Shown here piece by piece: positions 1-5,697 of a DNA stretch of 10,023 nt. The notes below the pieces were generated by a model. The model was not told the origin of the DNA. It did no database searches and saw only the letters and a program-made list of their open reading frames with translations. Both the position numbers and the translations under genes were made by a program. Numbering within the stretch: position 1 is the stretch's first letter; each line of letters begins with the position of its first letter. This DNA comes from Acidobacteriota bacterium (GTDB taxonomy: Bacteria > Acidobacteriota > Blastocatellia > Pyrinomonadales > Pyrinomonadaceae): NCBI GenBank assembly GCA_003222855.1, contig QHXH01000206.1:1-10023 (forward strand), read 5' to 3'.

Positions 1-1999
1 TGTCCTTGATCGTATTCCAGTAAATCATCTCCGCGGAGTTCGTATCGCCGGCCGGGGCCGCGGTTCTAGCGGGTTGCGCCCGCGATTTTGCCAGTGCGGC
101 AAACTGACCGTCGGGATACTTGTCCAGGTAAGCTTTGAAGTCGTCGGGATTCGTGCTGCTCTTGATCGATTCCCAGAAACTCAACTCGATCGCCGCCGGA
201 TCCACCATCGCGACGTTAGGCGTATTCGCATTGGCTGCATTCGTCACAGAGTTCGTTACTGCCACAACCAACTCGTCCGCGCGGTAGCCTTCGATCATCG
301 CGAAAGGTCTCTGCTGTTTGGTCGAGCCGAGATCGATCGCGATTCGCTTGGGCACCGTGTCCTGAACATACTTCACCAATTGCGAGAGCGTGATCTCGCC
401 TTTGTCGTTCGCTGCACCGCCTTTCAATCCTTCGACGACGGCCCAACTGAAATAGCCCTGCTTTTTTTCTGTGTATTCGTAAGCGCGCTGGCCGATGCCC
501 GTGGCATAGACCGTGGCGAACGCCTGCACTTCGCGATTGCGCACATCGAAATTGAAAGCGTTGGTGTAGGCGTTAGTCAAAGGATTAATCGCGTCGGCTC
601 GTCCGCCGGGATCGTTCCGGCAGGCGTCGAGCAAAACTACGACCTGTCCCACTCCGGTTTCTTTGATGCGCTCCTTAACGCGATTCATGCTGATCGCCGT
701 CTCTTCGAGGAACGAAATCTGATCGCTGATCTGCGCGTCCGAAGGAAGCAGGAAAGCCTGACCGCTTCTTTCCATTCCGTGTCCGGCGAAAGAGACGAGC
801 AGCAAACCATCCTTTGGTACGGCTGTGCTGAGATTCGACAAGCGCCGCAGAATATTGACGCGCGTCGGTTGGCGCTCAGTTGGCTGATCGGTCGAGAGCA
901 GAATCACCTGATCCCGCGGGAAGCCCGCATAGCGCACCAACGCATCCGCGATCAAGCGCGCGTCGTTGTCCGAGCCTTTGAGCGGACTGATCTGCGGATC
1001 CTGGTACTTGTCGACGCCAATCACCAGCGCCCAGCGCTTAGCGCTTACCGGCAAACTTGTTACCTGATCCGTTTGCGACGCGACGTTAGTGGTTGGGCTC
1101 GACGTGGCTGGCTGCGTCTGAGCCGGAGTCGGCGGCAGTTGCTGCAACTGTCGCGACGCGGGCTCAGTCGTCGAGTTCGCTGTTTGCTGCTGCGGAGTTT
1201 CCTGTGTGCCAGCCGGCCTTGGTTGGGCCTGAACCGTATCCCCCACGCGTGCAACCGGTTTCTCGGTTGAAGTTTCCGTTGGCGTCGCGGGAGTTGTCGC
1301 TTGCGCCGGTTGCGCGGTCGACGCCTGCGCGAGTGCAGTCTGAATTTCTTTTTCCAACTTGCGCGCTAATTTCGCATCGACCGTGTTCAGCTTCTTCAGT
1401 TGTTCGTTCGCCAGTTCGGCTTTGCCCAGGCGCGCGTACGCCTGACCCAACCCGTAATACGCATCGCCGTAATCAGGTTTGGCTTTTATCGCGCTGCGAA
1501 AGAAGGGGATCGATTTTTCAAAATCGGCGCCGCGTGAGTACGCGTACCCAATTCCATAGAAGGCTTCGGCAAAAGACGGATCGAGCGCGGTGGCTTTCAC
1601 CAGTGGCGCGAACGCCTCGCCGTGACGGCCCATCGCGTTAAAGAAATAGCCGAGATCGTATTGCGCGTCGGCGTCATTGGGAGCGAGGCGTACTTGTTCT
1701 TTGTAGGCGGCCAAAGCCTGTTCCGAATTTCCGCTGTTGAAGTACGCATCGCCAAGCCCGCCAAAGGCCGGCGCATAATTTGGATCGAGGCGAGTCGCGA
1801 TCTTGTAAGTTTCGATCGCCTCCGGGTACTTCTTGTCCGCGGCGAGTTTGTCAGCCTCATCTACGAGACCGGCGGCTTTGCTTGTGGATTTCTGTGGCGC
1901 TTGGCCACGTCGCTGCGCGGCTGCATTCATAGTTGCGAAGAGGAAGGTGCAAGCGATTAGCAGAAGTATCGACTTCGAAAAGGGGACTGTCGGTTTCAT
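1..1999 (-). CDS. Exported TPR-caspase (peptidase C14) family protein, C-terminus off the window
   Basis: The minus-strand frame stays open from ATG at 1999 to the window edge (666 codons, no stop), so the C-terminus is missing. A GGAG lies 7 bases before the ATG. Residues 1 to about 29 look like a signal peptide (basic start, ILLLIACTFLF core, AAA before Gln), so the protein is probably exported. Residues about 44-205 form four to five TPR repeats for protein contacts. Residues about 225-315 are a Gln/Pro/Thr/Ala-rich low-complexity linker. From Lys321 (KRWALVIGVDKYQD) a caspase-fold domain runs to about 540, with the catalytic pair visible: His407 in SFAGHGME and Cys460 in LLDACRNDP, both typical of bacterial C14 proteins. 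After it, FWESIK (Trp609) and YWNTIK (Trp661) start two copies of a roughly 52-residue repeat. Both catalytic residues are intact, so an active cysteine peptidase is likely. Substrate and role are unknown. Confidence 0.93.
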   Translation of the reverse strand, partial: MKPTVPFSKSILLLIACTFLFATMNAAAQRRGQAPQKSTSKAAGLVDEADKLAADKKYPEAIETYKIATRLDPNYAPAFGGLGDAYFNSGNSEQALAAYKEQVRLAPNDADAQYDLGYFFNAMGRHGEAFAPLVKATALDPSFAEAFYGIGYAYSRGADFEKSIPFFRSAIKAKPDYGDAYYGLGQAYARLGKAELANEQLKKLNTVDAKLARKLEKEIQTALAQASTAQPAQATTPATPTETSTEKPVARVGDTVQAQPRPAGTQETPQQQTANSTTEPASRQLQQLPPTPAQTQPATSSPTTNVASQTDQVTSLPVSAKRWALVIGVDKYQDPQISPLKGSDNDARLIADALVRYAGFPRDQVILLSTDQPTERQPTRVNILRRLSNLSTAVPKDGLLLVSFAGHGMERSGQAFLLPSDAQISDQISFLEETAISMNRVKERIKETGVGQVVVLLDACRNDPGGRADAINPLTNAYTNAFNFDVRNREVQAFATVYATGIGQRAYEYTEKKQGYFSWAVVEGLKGGAANDKGEITLSQLVKYVQDTVPKRIAIDLGSTKQQRPFAMIEGYRADELVVAVTNSVTNAANANTPNVAMVDPAAIELSFWESIKSSTNPDDFKAYLDKYPDGQFAALAKSRAQPARTAAPAGDTNSAEMIYWNTIKD

Positions 2000-2087
2000 A
2001 GTCAACTCCAAGAGCGGAATTTTGATTCGTAAGAGAGTGGGCCGTGTTATGGCCTGGAAACAACATTGATTCGACTTTGTGACTTAC

Positions 2088-2116
2088 AGGCTAGGCGTCG
2101 CTTAAGCCTTTGTCAA
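2088..2116 (-). promoter_or_regulatory. Candidate sigma-70-like promoter for the caspase gene
   Basis: On the minus strand TTGACA (2116-2111) is a perfect -35 hexamer. A 17-base spacer separates it from TAGCCT (2093-2088), a weak -10 with three of six consensus matches. Transcription would start near 2081 and leave a leader of about 80 bases before the ATG at 1999. The perfect -35, the spacing and the divergent setting support it; the weak -10 keeps confidence moderate. Confidence 0.45.
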
Positions 2117-2190
2117 TGCTGTTCTTAACCTCAACATTGTCGCTAGCTACTCGCTGGTCTATCATGAAGCGAATCGTAGCGCGAACAACG

Positions 2191-2532
2191 ATGGATAATC
2201 ACTTCATTGAAATCGACGATCTTGAGTCTCTGGATCGTTTTGTGGCGAACCTGAATGGTTCGGTCGGCGTGGTGTTCAAGCACAGCAATACGTGCGGCGT
2301 CAGTTCGCGCGCCTACGCTGAAATGTCGAAGCTGACATTTCCCATTGGTATAGTGGTTGTGCAGCACGCGCGTTCTGTCTCAACCGAGATTGAAAAGCGC
2401 TGGCAGGTGAATCACGAGACGCCACAGGTGTTGATTATCAAAGACGGCAAAATTGTTTGGAACGCGTCGCATTTTCAAGTGAAGGCCGCAGAAGTCGAGG
2501 CAGCAGTGAAGGAAGTAAGCAGTGGGTGGTAG
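2191..2532 (+). CDS. ytxJ: YtxJ/BrxC-like monothiol thioredoxin-fold protein (DUF2847)
   Basis: The 113-residue product has the YtxJ family pattern: an N-terminal IEIDDLESLDRFV segment, the active-site region VFKHSNTCGVSSRAY, then TPQVLIIKDGKIVWNASH, the cis-Pro strand of a thioredoxin fold. YtxJ (BrxC) proteins are described as monothiol bacilliredoxins that act on mixed disulfides with the low-molecular-weight thiol bacillithiol in the cytoplasm. The active site here is T-C-G-V-S with one cysteine, where Bacillus YtxJ has T-C-P-I-S, so Pro is replaced by Gly. I chose the ATG at 2191 because the family is about 108 residues long and starts here by homology. In-frame starts further up (TTG 2110, ATG 2116, ATG 2164) would add an unconserved stretch. 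No convincing ribosome binding site precedes any of them. The DUF971 gene follows 66 bases later on the same strand. Confidence 0.8.
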   Translation: MDNHFIEIDDLESLDRFVANLNGSVGVVFKHSNTCGVSSRAYAEMSKLTFPIGIVVVQHARSVSTEIEKRWQVNHETPQVLIIKDGKIVWNASHFQVKAAEVEAAVKEVSSGW

Positions 2533-2534
2533 CC

Positions 2535-2579
2535 CGACCAGCCGGGGTCCCCGCGCGAGCGTTTCGCGTGGGGTGGTCG
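2535..2579 (+). repeat. GC-rich hairpin just after the YtxJ stop codon
   Basis: An outer stem CGACCA (2535-2540) / TGGTCG (2574-2579) encloses a 10-pair inner stem, CCCCGCGCGA (2549-2558) with TCGCGTGGGG (2564-2573), including one G-U pair and a 5-base loop. It starts two bases after the stop codon. No T-run follows, so an intrinsic terminator is not well supported; an mRNA-stabilising or attenuating structure or an interspersed repeat is as likely. The AGCCCGACC at its left edge also occurs in the larger hairpin at 5623-5688. Confidence 0.55.
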
Positions 2580-2598
2580 ATAGAGAGGGCTTGAAAAT

Positions 2599-2940
2599 AT
2601 GGACATCGCAGAGCGACGTCAAGCGATCGAGCCGCGCGAGATTTCGCAAGTGAGCGACACGCACCTGCGGATTAGCTGGGCCGACGAAAAAGTTTGCGAC
2701 TATGACGCTGCGAGGTTGCGTCGAGCGTGCCCTTGCGCGCAATGTGTAAACGAATGGACCGGAGAGCGGACGCTGAAACCGGAAGTCATCCCGGACGAAG
2801 TTGAGTTTAAGGATGTCTCGATCGTCGGTCGCTACGCGCTGAATTTTCGCTGGAGCGACGGACATGAAACCGGCATTTACAGCTTTCAATACCTGCGCGA
2901 TCTATGTGAATCGGGTACAGAGCGGGTAAGCGCTCATTGA
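2599..2940 (+). CDS. DUF971 (GBBH-like N-terminal domain) protein
   Basis: This 113-residue protein is almost entirely one DUF971 domain, the fold found at the N-terminus of gamma-butyrobetaine hydroxylase and as a stand-alone bacterial protein. Residues 16-30 (SQVSDTHLRISWADE) and the block RRACPCAQCVNEWTG are characteristic. In gamma-butyrobetaine hydroxylase the domain binds zinc through a CxCxxC cluster and a later His. Here Cys44, Cys46, Cys49 and His89 (in SDGHETGIYS) fill those places, so zinc binding is likely. No dioxygenase domain follows, so it is not itself a hydroxylase. Stand-alone DUF971 proteins have been linked with iron-sulfur cluster assembly proteins, but no such gene is visible here. 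GAGAGGG stands about 9 bases before the ATG. It shares strand and close spacing with the YtxJ gene, which suggests co-transcription. Confidence 0.9.
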   Translation: MDIAERRQAIEPREISQVSDTHLRISWADEKVCDYDAARLRRACPCAQCVNEWTGERTLKPEVIPDEVEFKDVSIVGRYALNFRWSDGHETGIYSFQYLRDLCESGTERVSAH

Positions 2941-2950
2941 TATCAAGGTG

Positions 2951-2988
2951 CGGTAACCCGCTCGCCGGCGCGAGCGGTTCCGTTACCG
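2951..2988 (+). terminator. Strong hairpin after the DUF971 gene, possible terminator
   Basis: CGGTAAC (2951-2957) pairs with GTTACCG (2982-2988). Inside it CCGCTCGC (2958-2965) pairs with GCGAGCGG (2970-2977) around a CGGC loop, with a four-base bulge on the right. It begins 10 bases after the stop codon. The downstream bases are only modestly T-rich (TTTGTGCC), so it is a poor textbook terminator although the stem is very stable. It may separate the YtxJ-DUF971 pair from the receiver gene. Confidence 0.4.
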
Positions 2989-3063
2989 TTTGTGCCTGCT
3001 TAAAACCCCGAGCGGCGGACTACTCGCCGGGCCAACGTTATTGTTTCGGGTGAGGCGTAACCG

Positions 3064-3474
3064 ATGTACGAACGAATCCTGATCATCTCAGACGGCGAGC
3101 CAAACGCGTCTCTTCAGCGGGTGCTCGACGGACATGGATTCACGGTTACAGTTGCGCAGGATGCCGACGATGGCTATGAGCGACTGAGCCAGTTGCAGTT
3201 CGACCTGGTGATCGTAAATTTGAACCAGCCGATCTCGGGCGTTGCTTTAATCAAGCGAATTCGGTCTAACCTCGCGTTGCGCCGTCTGATGGTATTGACG
3301 ATCGCTGAATGGGGAACCGGGCAACCAACCATTGCACTAGCGCAGGGCGCCGACGGCTTCGAACCTGCACCCGTCGATGGCCGCCGGCTGGTGAAGGCGG
3401 TCGAGAAACTCCTTCGCCCAAATATGGTGATGACGGCTACAGCGAGCGCGGCTACCGGAGAATCGGAAGAATGA
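3064..3474 (+). CDS. Stand-alone CheY-like receiver domain lacking the phospho-acceptor Asp
   Basis: The 136-residue protein is a single receiver fold plus a short Ala/Thr/Glu-rich tail, with no output domain. The strand-1 segment ILIISDGEPN, strand-3 segment FDLVIVNLNQP, Thr79 in MVLTI and the final helix LVKAVEKLL place it in the response regulator receiver family. Key residues are changed. The site that is Asp in phosphorylated receivers is Asn52 (VNLN instead of the usual LDLx). The conserved Lys before Pro in the loop after strand 5 is Ala102 (EPAPVD). One residue of the N-terminal acidic pair is Ser9. Phosphotransfer from a histidine kinase is therefore unlikely, and the protein probably works as a pseudo-receiver through protein contacts or another signal. 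A GAGG lies 8 bases before the ATG. No partner kinase is adjacent. Confidence 0.85.
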   Translation: MYERILIISDGEPNASLQRVLDGHGFTVTVAQDADDGYERLSQLQFDLVIVNLNQPISGVALIKRIRSNLALRRLMVLTIAEWGTGQPTIALAQGADGFEPAPVDGRRLVKAVEKLLRPNMVMTATASAATGESEE

Positions 3475-3505
3475 TTTGAATTGAAAGCTCGACCGCGGTG
3501 CATGT

Positions 3506-3569
3506 GTGTCAGAAGCCCGCGCGTGAGCAAGGGCTTCGTAGCCCTCCCTCACGGTCGGGCTTCTGACAC
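3506..3569. repeat. REP-like long hairpin repeat, copy 1
   Basis: GTGTCAGAAGCCCG (3506-3519) and CGGGCTTCTGACAC (3556-3569) are a perfect 14-base inverted repeat. Inside, CGTGAG pairs with CTCACG and AGGGCT pairs with AGCCCT, giving a nearly complete hairpin. Its right arm (AGCCCTCCCT to CTGACAC) is matched at 28 of 29 positions by copy 2 at 5662-5690. It occupies most of the gap between the receiver and zinc-ribbon genes and ends 26 bases before the start codon at 3596. It resembles palindromic intergenic repeats; no transposase is nearby. Confidence 0.85.
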
Positions 3570-3595
3570 GACCTTATACGAAGGGCCGCTTATTC

Positions 3596-3862
3596 ATGGA
3601 CGAACGAGATTTTTTCAACGAAAAGCAGGAGACCAAACGCGCCTCTTTCGTGTGCCCGCACTGTCGCGAACGCAATGATTATGATGTGCGTTGGTTGACG
3701 CGAACGAGAAAACAAACGGCGCCGCGCGGCGCTAATGAAATGGATCGTGCGCGGTTCGCGAAATCGCGGGACTATATGGTCCGCATCGACGACATGCTTG
3801 CTTGCCCTCGCTGCCGCAAACGGTTTGAAATTCCCATGTCACAGTCGGTTGTGTTCATCTAA
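3596..3862 (+). CDS. Small two-CxxC zinc-ribbon protein of unknown function
   Basis: An 88-residue protein with two cysteine knuckles: Cys20-Pro-His-Cys23 near the N-terminus and Cys70-Pro-Arg-Cys73 near the C-terminus. The CPxC spacing and the following CR residues are typical of a zinc ribbon in which four cysteines hold one zinc. The residues between (31-60) are rich in Arg and Lys, so it might bind nucleic acid, but I do not recognise the family. The ATG at 3596 is preceded by GAAGGG about 9 bases upstream, a usable ribosome binding site. It lies directly after the copy 1 hairpin repeat, on the same strand as its neighbours. Confidence 0.75.
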   Translation: MDERDFFNEKQETKRASFVCPHCRERNDYDVRWLTRTRKQTAPRGANEMDRARFAKSRDYMVRIDDMLACPRCRKRFEIPMSQSVVFI

Positions 3863-4041
3863 CTATTATTGCGGCGCAGTCGAAACCCGCCAACTGTCAT
3901 ACTTTCATCTTGCAAGTCTGAAAGAGAGAAATCTGCCTTGGCTAAGCGACAAGTGAGTTGGTGCTTGATGGTTGTGGCTCAAAGATTGCTCATTAACGGC
4001 GTTTCGGATCGCCAGCGTTGAAATAACTGAGGGTCGATGAC

Positions 4042-4797
4042 ATGCAACGAGAAATTGATGCGGCACAAATCATGAATGCTGAGCCAGATTGGACGAGGCG
4101 CGTTTACGGGCGACAGCCATTCGCCGGCGCCGGCAAGACTAATAGCGGATTTCTGGTGCCACTCGAGCGACGCCTGACTGCGTTCGTTCTGCCCAGAATT
4201 CCACGGTGGCTTGAGACTTATCATCTGACGCTCCTCACTCCGGTATGGTCTGTTCTGATCGTTGTCTTTGGTTATCTGGCGGCGAGCGATCTGCGCTGGT
4301 TGTGGCTGACGAACCTAATGATCGTCCTTCATTACTTCACAGATCATTTTGACGGGAAACTGGGCAAGTATCGCGACACTGGGTTGCGCAAGTGGGGGTT
4401 TTATATGGACCACTTGTTCGATTACGGATTTCTCTGTTCGATCCTGATCGGGTATTCGTTTCTCATCCCGCCAAATTCCGTATTCAGCATGATGCTGGTG
4501 CTGTGCGTCTTTAGCGCGTTCATGTTCCACACTTTTCTCATGCTGGCGGCGACCGATGAATTTCGCGTGAGCTTCTCGCGCTTCGGGCCCACCGAGTTGC
4601 GCATCGCGCTGATCGTCATCAATGGTTTCATCATCAAGTTCGGCACTCGCGGATTACGGGGCGCGTTGCCATGGGTGGCTTGTGGAGGCGTGATTGCGCT
4701 TACGGTGCTGGCCTACATCGCCCAGCGGAAGCTCTGGCAAGTCGATATGAAAGCGAAGGCCGAAGCTGAAACCAGCTCAGAATTAACACACTCGTAA
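4042..4797 (+). CDS. CDP-alcohol phosphatidyltransferase-like integral membrane protein
   Basis: The 251-residue protein has an N-terminal cytoplasmic-looking stretch of about 55 residues, then hydrophobic segments near 62-82, 88-100, 129-147, 150-170, 187-200 and 208-227, and a charged tail. Between the second and third lies a version of the CDP-OH-P motif: Asp101-x2-Asp104-Gly105, Gly119-x3-Asp123-x3-Asp127. The four Asp residues that bind metal and catalyse transfer in this family are all present, so it could join an alcohol to a CDP-activated lipid or sugar-alcohol group in the membrane. The motif is not canonical: the Ala-Arg pair is Gly108-Lys109, and nine rather than eight residues separate it from Gly119. 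The acceptor cannot be read from the sequence. GAGGG stands 8 bases before the ATG, which sets the start. A 179-base gap separates it from the zinc-ribbon gene, so it may have its own promoter. Confidence 0.75.
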   Translation: MQREIDAAQIMNAEPDWTRRVYGRQPFAGAGKTNSGFLVPLERRLTAFVLPRIPRWLETYHLTLLTPVWSVLIVVFGYLAASDLRWLWLTNLMIVLHYFTDHFDGKLGKYRDTGLRKWGFYMDHLFDYGFLCSILIGYSFLIPPNSVFSMMLVLCVFSAFMFHTFLMLAATDEFRVSFSRFGPTELRIALIVINGFIIKFGTRGLRGALPWVACGGVIALTVLAYIAQRKLWQVDMKAKAEAETSSELTHS

Positions 4798-4956
4798 CAT
4801 TTTGTAGTATTCTTTCTGCAACTATATTAGTCGGCCTGGCGTCTAATAGTTGCTTTCCCAAGAGACAAGGCCAACCGAGCCGGAACTTTCAGCCAGATAA
4901 TTCGTTTACCCTGATTGCAACCTGCTCTCCTTATTAATTTATTTCTGAATTAGCTT

Positions 4957-5166
4957 ATGTCCGACAAAAAAGTAAAAATCGTCAAACGTGCTGAGCGCGT
5001 AAACCGCAAGCGGAGCAAACCTAAAGTTGCCCGCAAGACTGCCCACGACATTGTCAACACGGTTACCAATTGGGTCACCGAATTTGAACAACGACAGCGC
5101 GCAGAAACTGCCACAGCGATCGAAAACCTGATTCGCTCTCGCCGCCAACAGCCCAACGAAGCCTAA
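4957..5166 (+). CDS. Small, highly basic protein of unknown function
   Basis: A 69-residue product. The first 28 residues are rich in Lys and Arg (MSDKKVKIVKRAERVNRKRS). The remainder (about 29-63) looks like one or two helices with a heptad-like pattern (HDIVNTVTNWVTEFEQ) ending in RSRRQQ. There is no signal peptide, no cysteine and no membrane segment. The basic head and helical tail would suit a nucleic-acid or ribosome-associated protein, but that is only inference from composition. The ATG at 4957 follows an AT-rich leader (TTATTAATTTATTTCTG) and has no obvious Shine-Dalgarno. The long overlapping minus-strand frames here have unlikely compositions, so the plus frame is preferred. Confidence 0.55.
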   Translation: MSDKKVKIVKRAERVNRKRSKPKVARKTAHDIVNTVTNWVTEFEQRQRAETATAIENLIRSRRQQPNEA

Positions 5167-5375
5167 GAGTTTTTCGCCGTCCCATCTGGAACAGACCAGC
5201 CGTACCGCGATCGCGATTGTCACTTGAGTGCGCGCGTTCCAGGTGTGGACGTTTTCCGGCTGACATCCCCGCTGAAGGCGTGCCTGGATTCCGGGAGATA
5301 ACTCCGAGAAGCGCAAGCCCCGGCGGTCTCAGGAAATGGCGGCCCGAATAACGGCGAACTAATCAATCAAAACAA

Positions 5376-5404
5376 TTGACAGTCGAAGCGTGCGGCGATA
5401 GCAT
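5376..5404 (+). promoter_or_regulatory. Sigma-70-like promoter for the 61-residue basic protein
   Basis: TTGACA (5376-5381) is a perfect -35. After exactly 17 bases comes TAGCAT (5399-5404), a -10 with four of six consensus matches. Transcription would start near 5411 and give a short leader of about 24 bases before the ATG at 5435. The -10 lies inside a small inverted repeat GCGAT-AGC-ATCGC (5395-5407). This is the best promoter visible in the window. The same -35, a 17-base spacer and a TAGC-type -10 also occur in front of the caspase gene. Confidence 0.6.
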
Positions 5405-5437
5405 CGCGTTGGAAATCGCCCCGACCAAAACGCGATG
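5402..5437. promoter_or_regulatory. Inverted repeat from the -10 to the start codon, possible operator
   Basis: CATCGCGTT (5402-5410) and AACGCGATG (5429-5437) are a perfect 9-base inverted repeat separated by 18 bases. The left arm overlaps the -10 hexamer and the right arm contains the ATG of the gene at 5435. The left arm lies mostly before the predicted transcription start, so the pair is more likely a two-site DNA element than an RNA hairpin. A repressor site is possible; no regulator is identified. Confidence 0.3.
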
Positions 5438-5620
5438 AAATCTTCACGCTCGAAACGCGGGAAGCGAAAGCCATCGATCATTAGTTCGATTCGCCGACCG
5501 CTGGCGCCTCCGGGGCACCCCTTGAGTGCGGCCAAGCCCGATCCAAAAGCGCGACCCGCGGGACGAAAAGCAAAGCACAAGCAACGGCCTGAAGAACTGG
5601 AACTCGCAGAGGAGTATTAG
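5435..5620 (+). CDS. Small Lys/Arg/Pro-rich protein of unknown function
   Basis: A 61-residue product with an extremely basic N-terminal part (MKSSRSKRGKRKPS), a proline-rich middle (RPLAPPGHPLSAAKPDPKARP), more Lys/Arg (GRKAKHKQR) and an acidic end (EELELAEEY). It is probably disordered and has no recognisable domain. It is the second short basic protein in a row after the one at 4957, but the two show no clear sequence similarity. The case for a real gene is the good promoter at 5376-5404 with its start codon about 24 bases after the predicted transcript start, and the hairpin repeat that begins 3 bases after the stop. The ribosome binding site is weak (GGAAA near 5411-5415, rather far from the ATG). 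The composition alone would also fit a chance frame. Confidence 0.45.
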   Translation: MKSSRSKRGKRKPSIISSIRRPLAPPGHPLSAAKPDPKARPAGRKAKHKQRPEELELAEEY

Positions 5621-5622
5621 TT

Positions 5623-5688
5623 TCAGAAGCCCGACCGTAAGGGGGGCAAGCTTGCCAATCAAGCCCTCCCTGACGGTCGGGCTTCTGA
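5623..5688. repeat. REP-like long hairpin repeat, copy 2
   Basis: TCAGAAGCCCGACCGT (5623-5638) and ACGGTCGGGCTTCTGA (5673-5688) are a perfect 16-base inverted repeat. Inside, AGGGGGG (5640-5646) pairs with CCCTCCT-like bases 5665-5671, with one G-U pair, around a loop containing AAGCTTGCC. The outer sequence and the CCCTCCCTSACGGTCGGG right arm match copy 1 at 3506-3569, while the loops differ. Copy 2 starts 3 bases after the stop at 5620 and ends 9 bases before the ATG at 5698, where it could fold over the translation start region of the DinB gene or end the previous transcript. Confidence 0.87.
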
Positions 5689-5697
5689 CACGGACTC

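Noticed and set aside
74..1270. Long plus-strand open frame (398 codons)
   Set aside because: It lies antisense to the caspase gene, which has clear domains and catalytic motifs. The product is Arg-rich with no family resemblance, as expected of a shadow frame in GC-rich DNA.
2380..2889. Minus-strand open frame of 169 codons
   Set aside because: It overlaps the YtxJ and DUF971 genes, whose products are recognisable; the antisense product has no domain pattern.
4802..4830. Possible promoter TTGTAG - 17 - TATTAG upstream of the gene at 4957
   Set aside because: Both hexamers match consensus at only about three positions, and AT-rich DNA gives such matches by chance.
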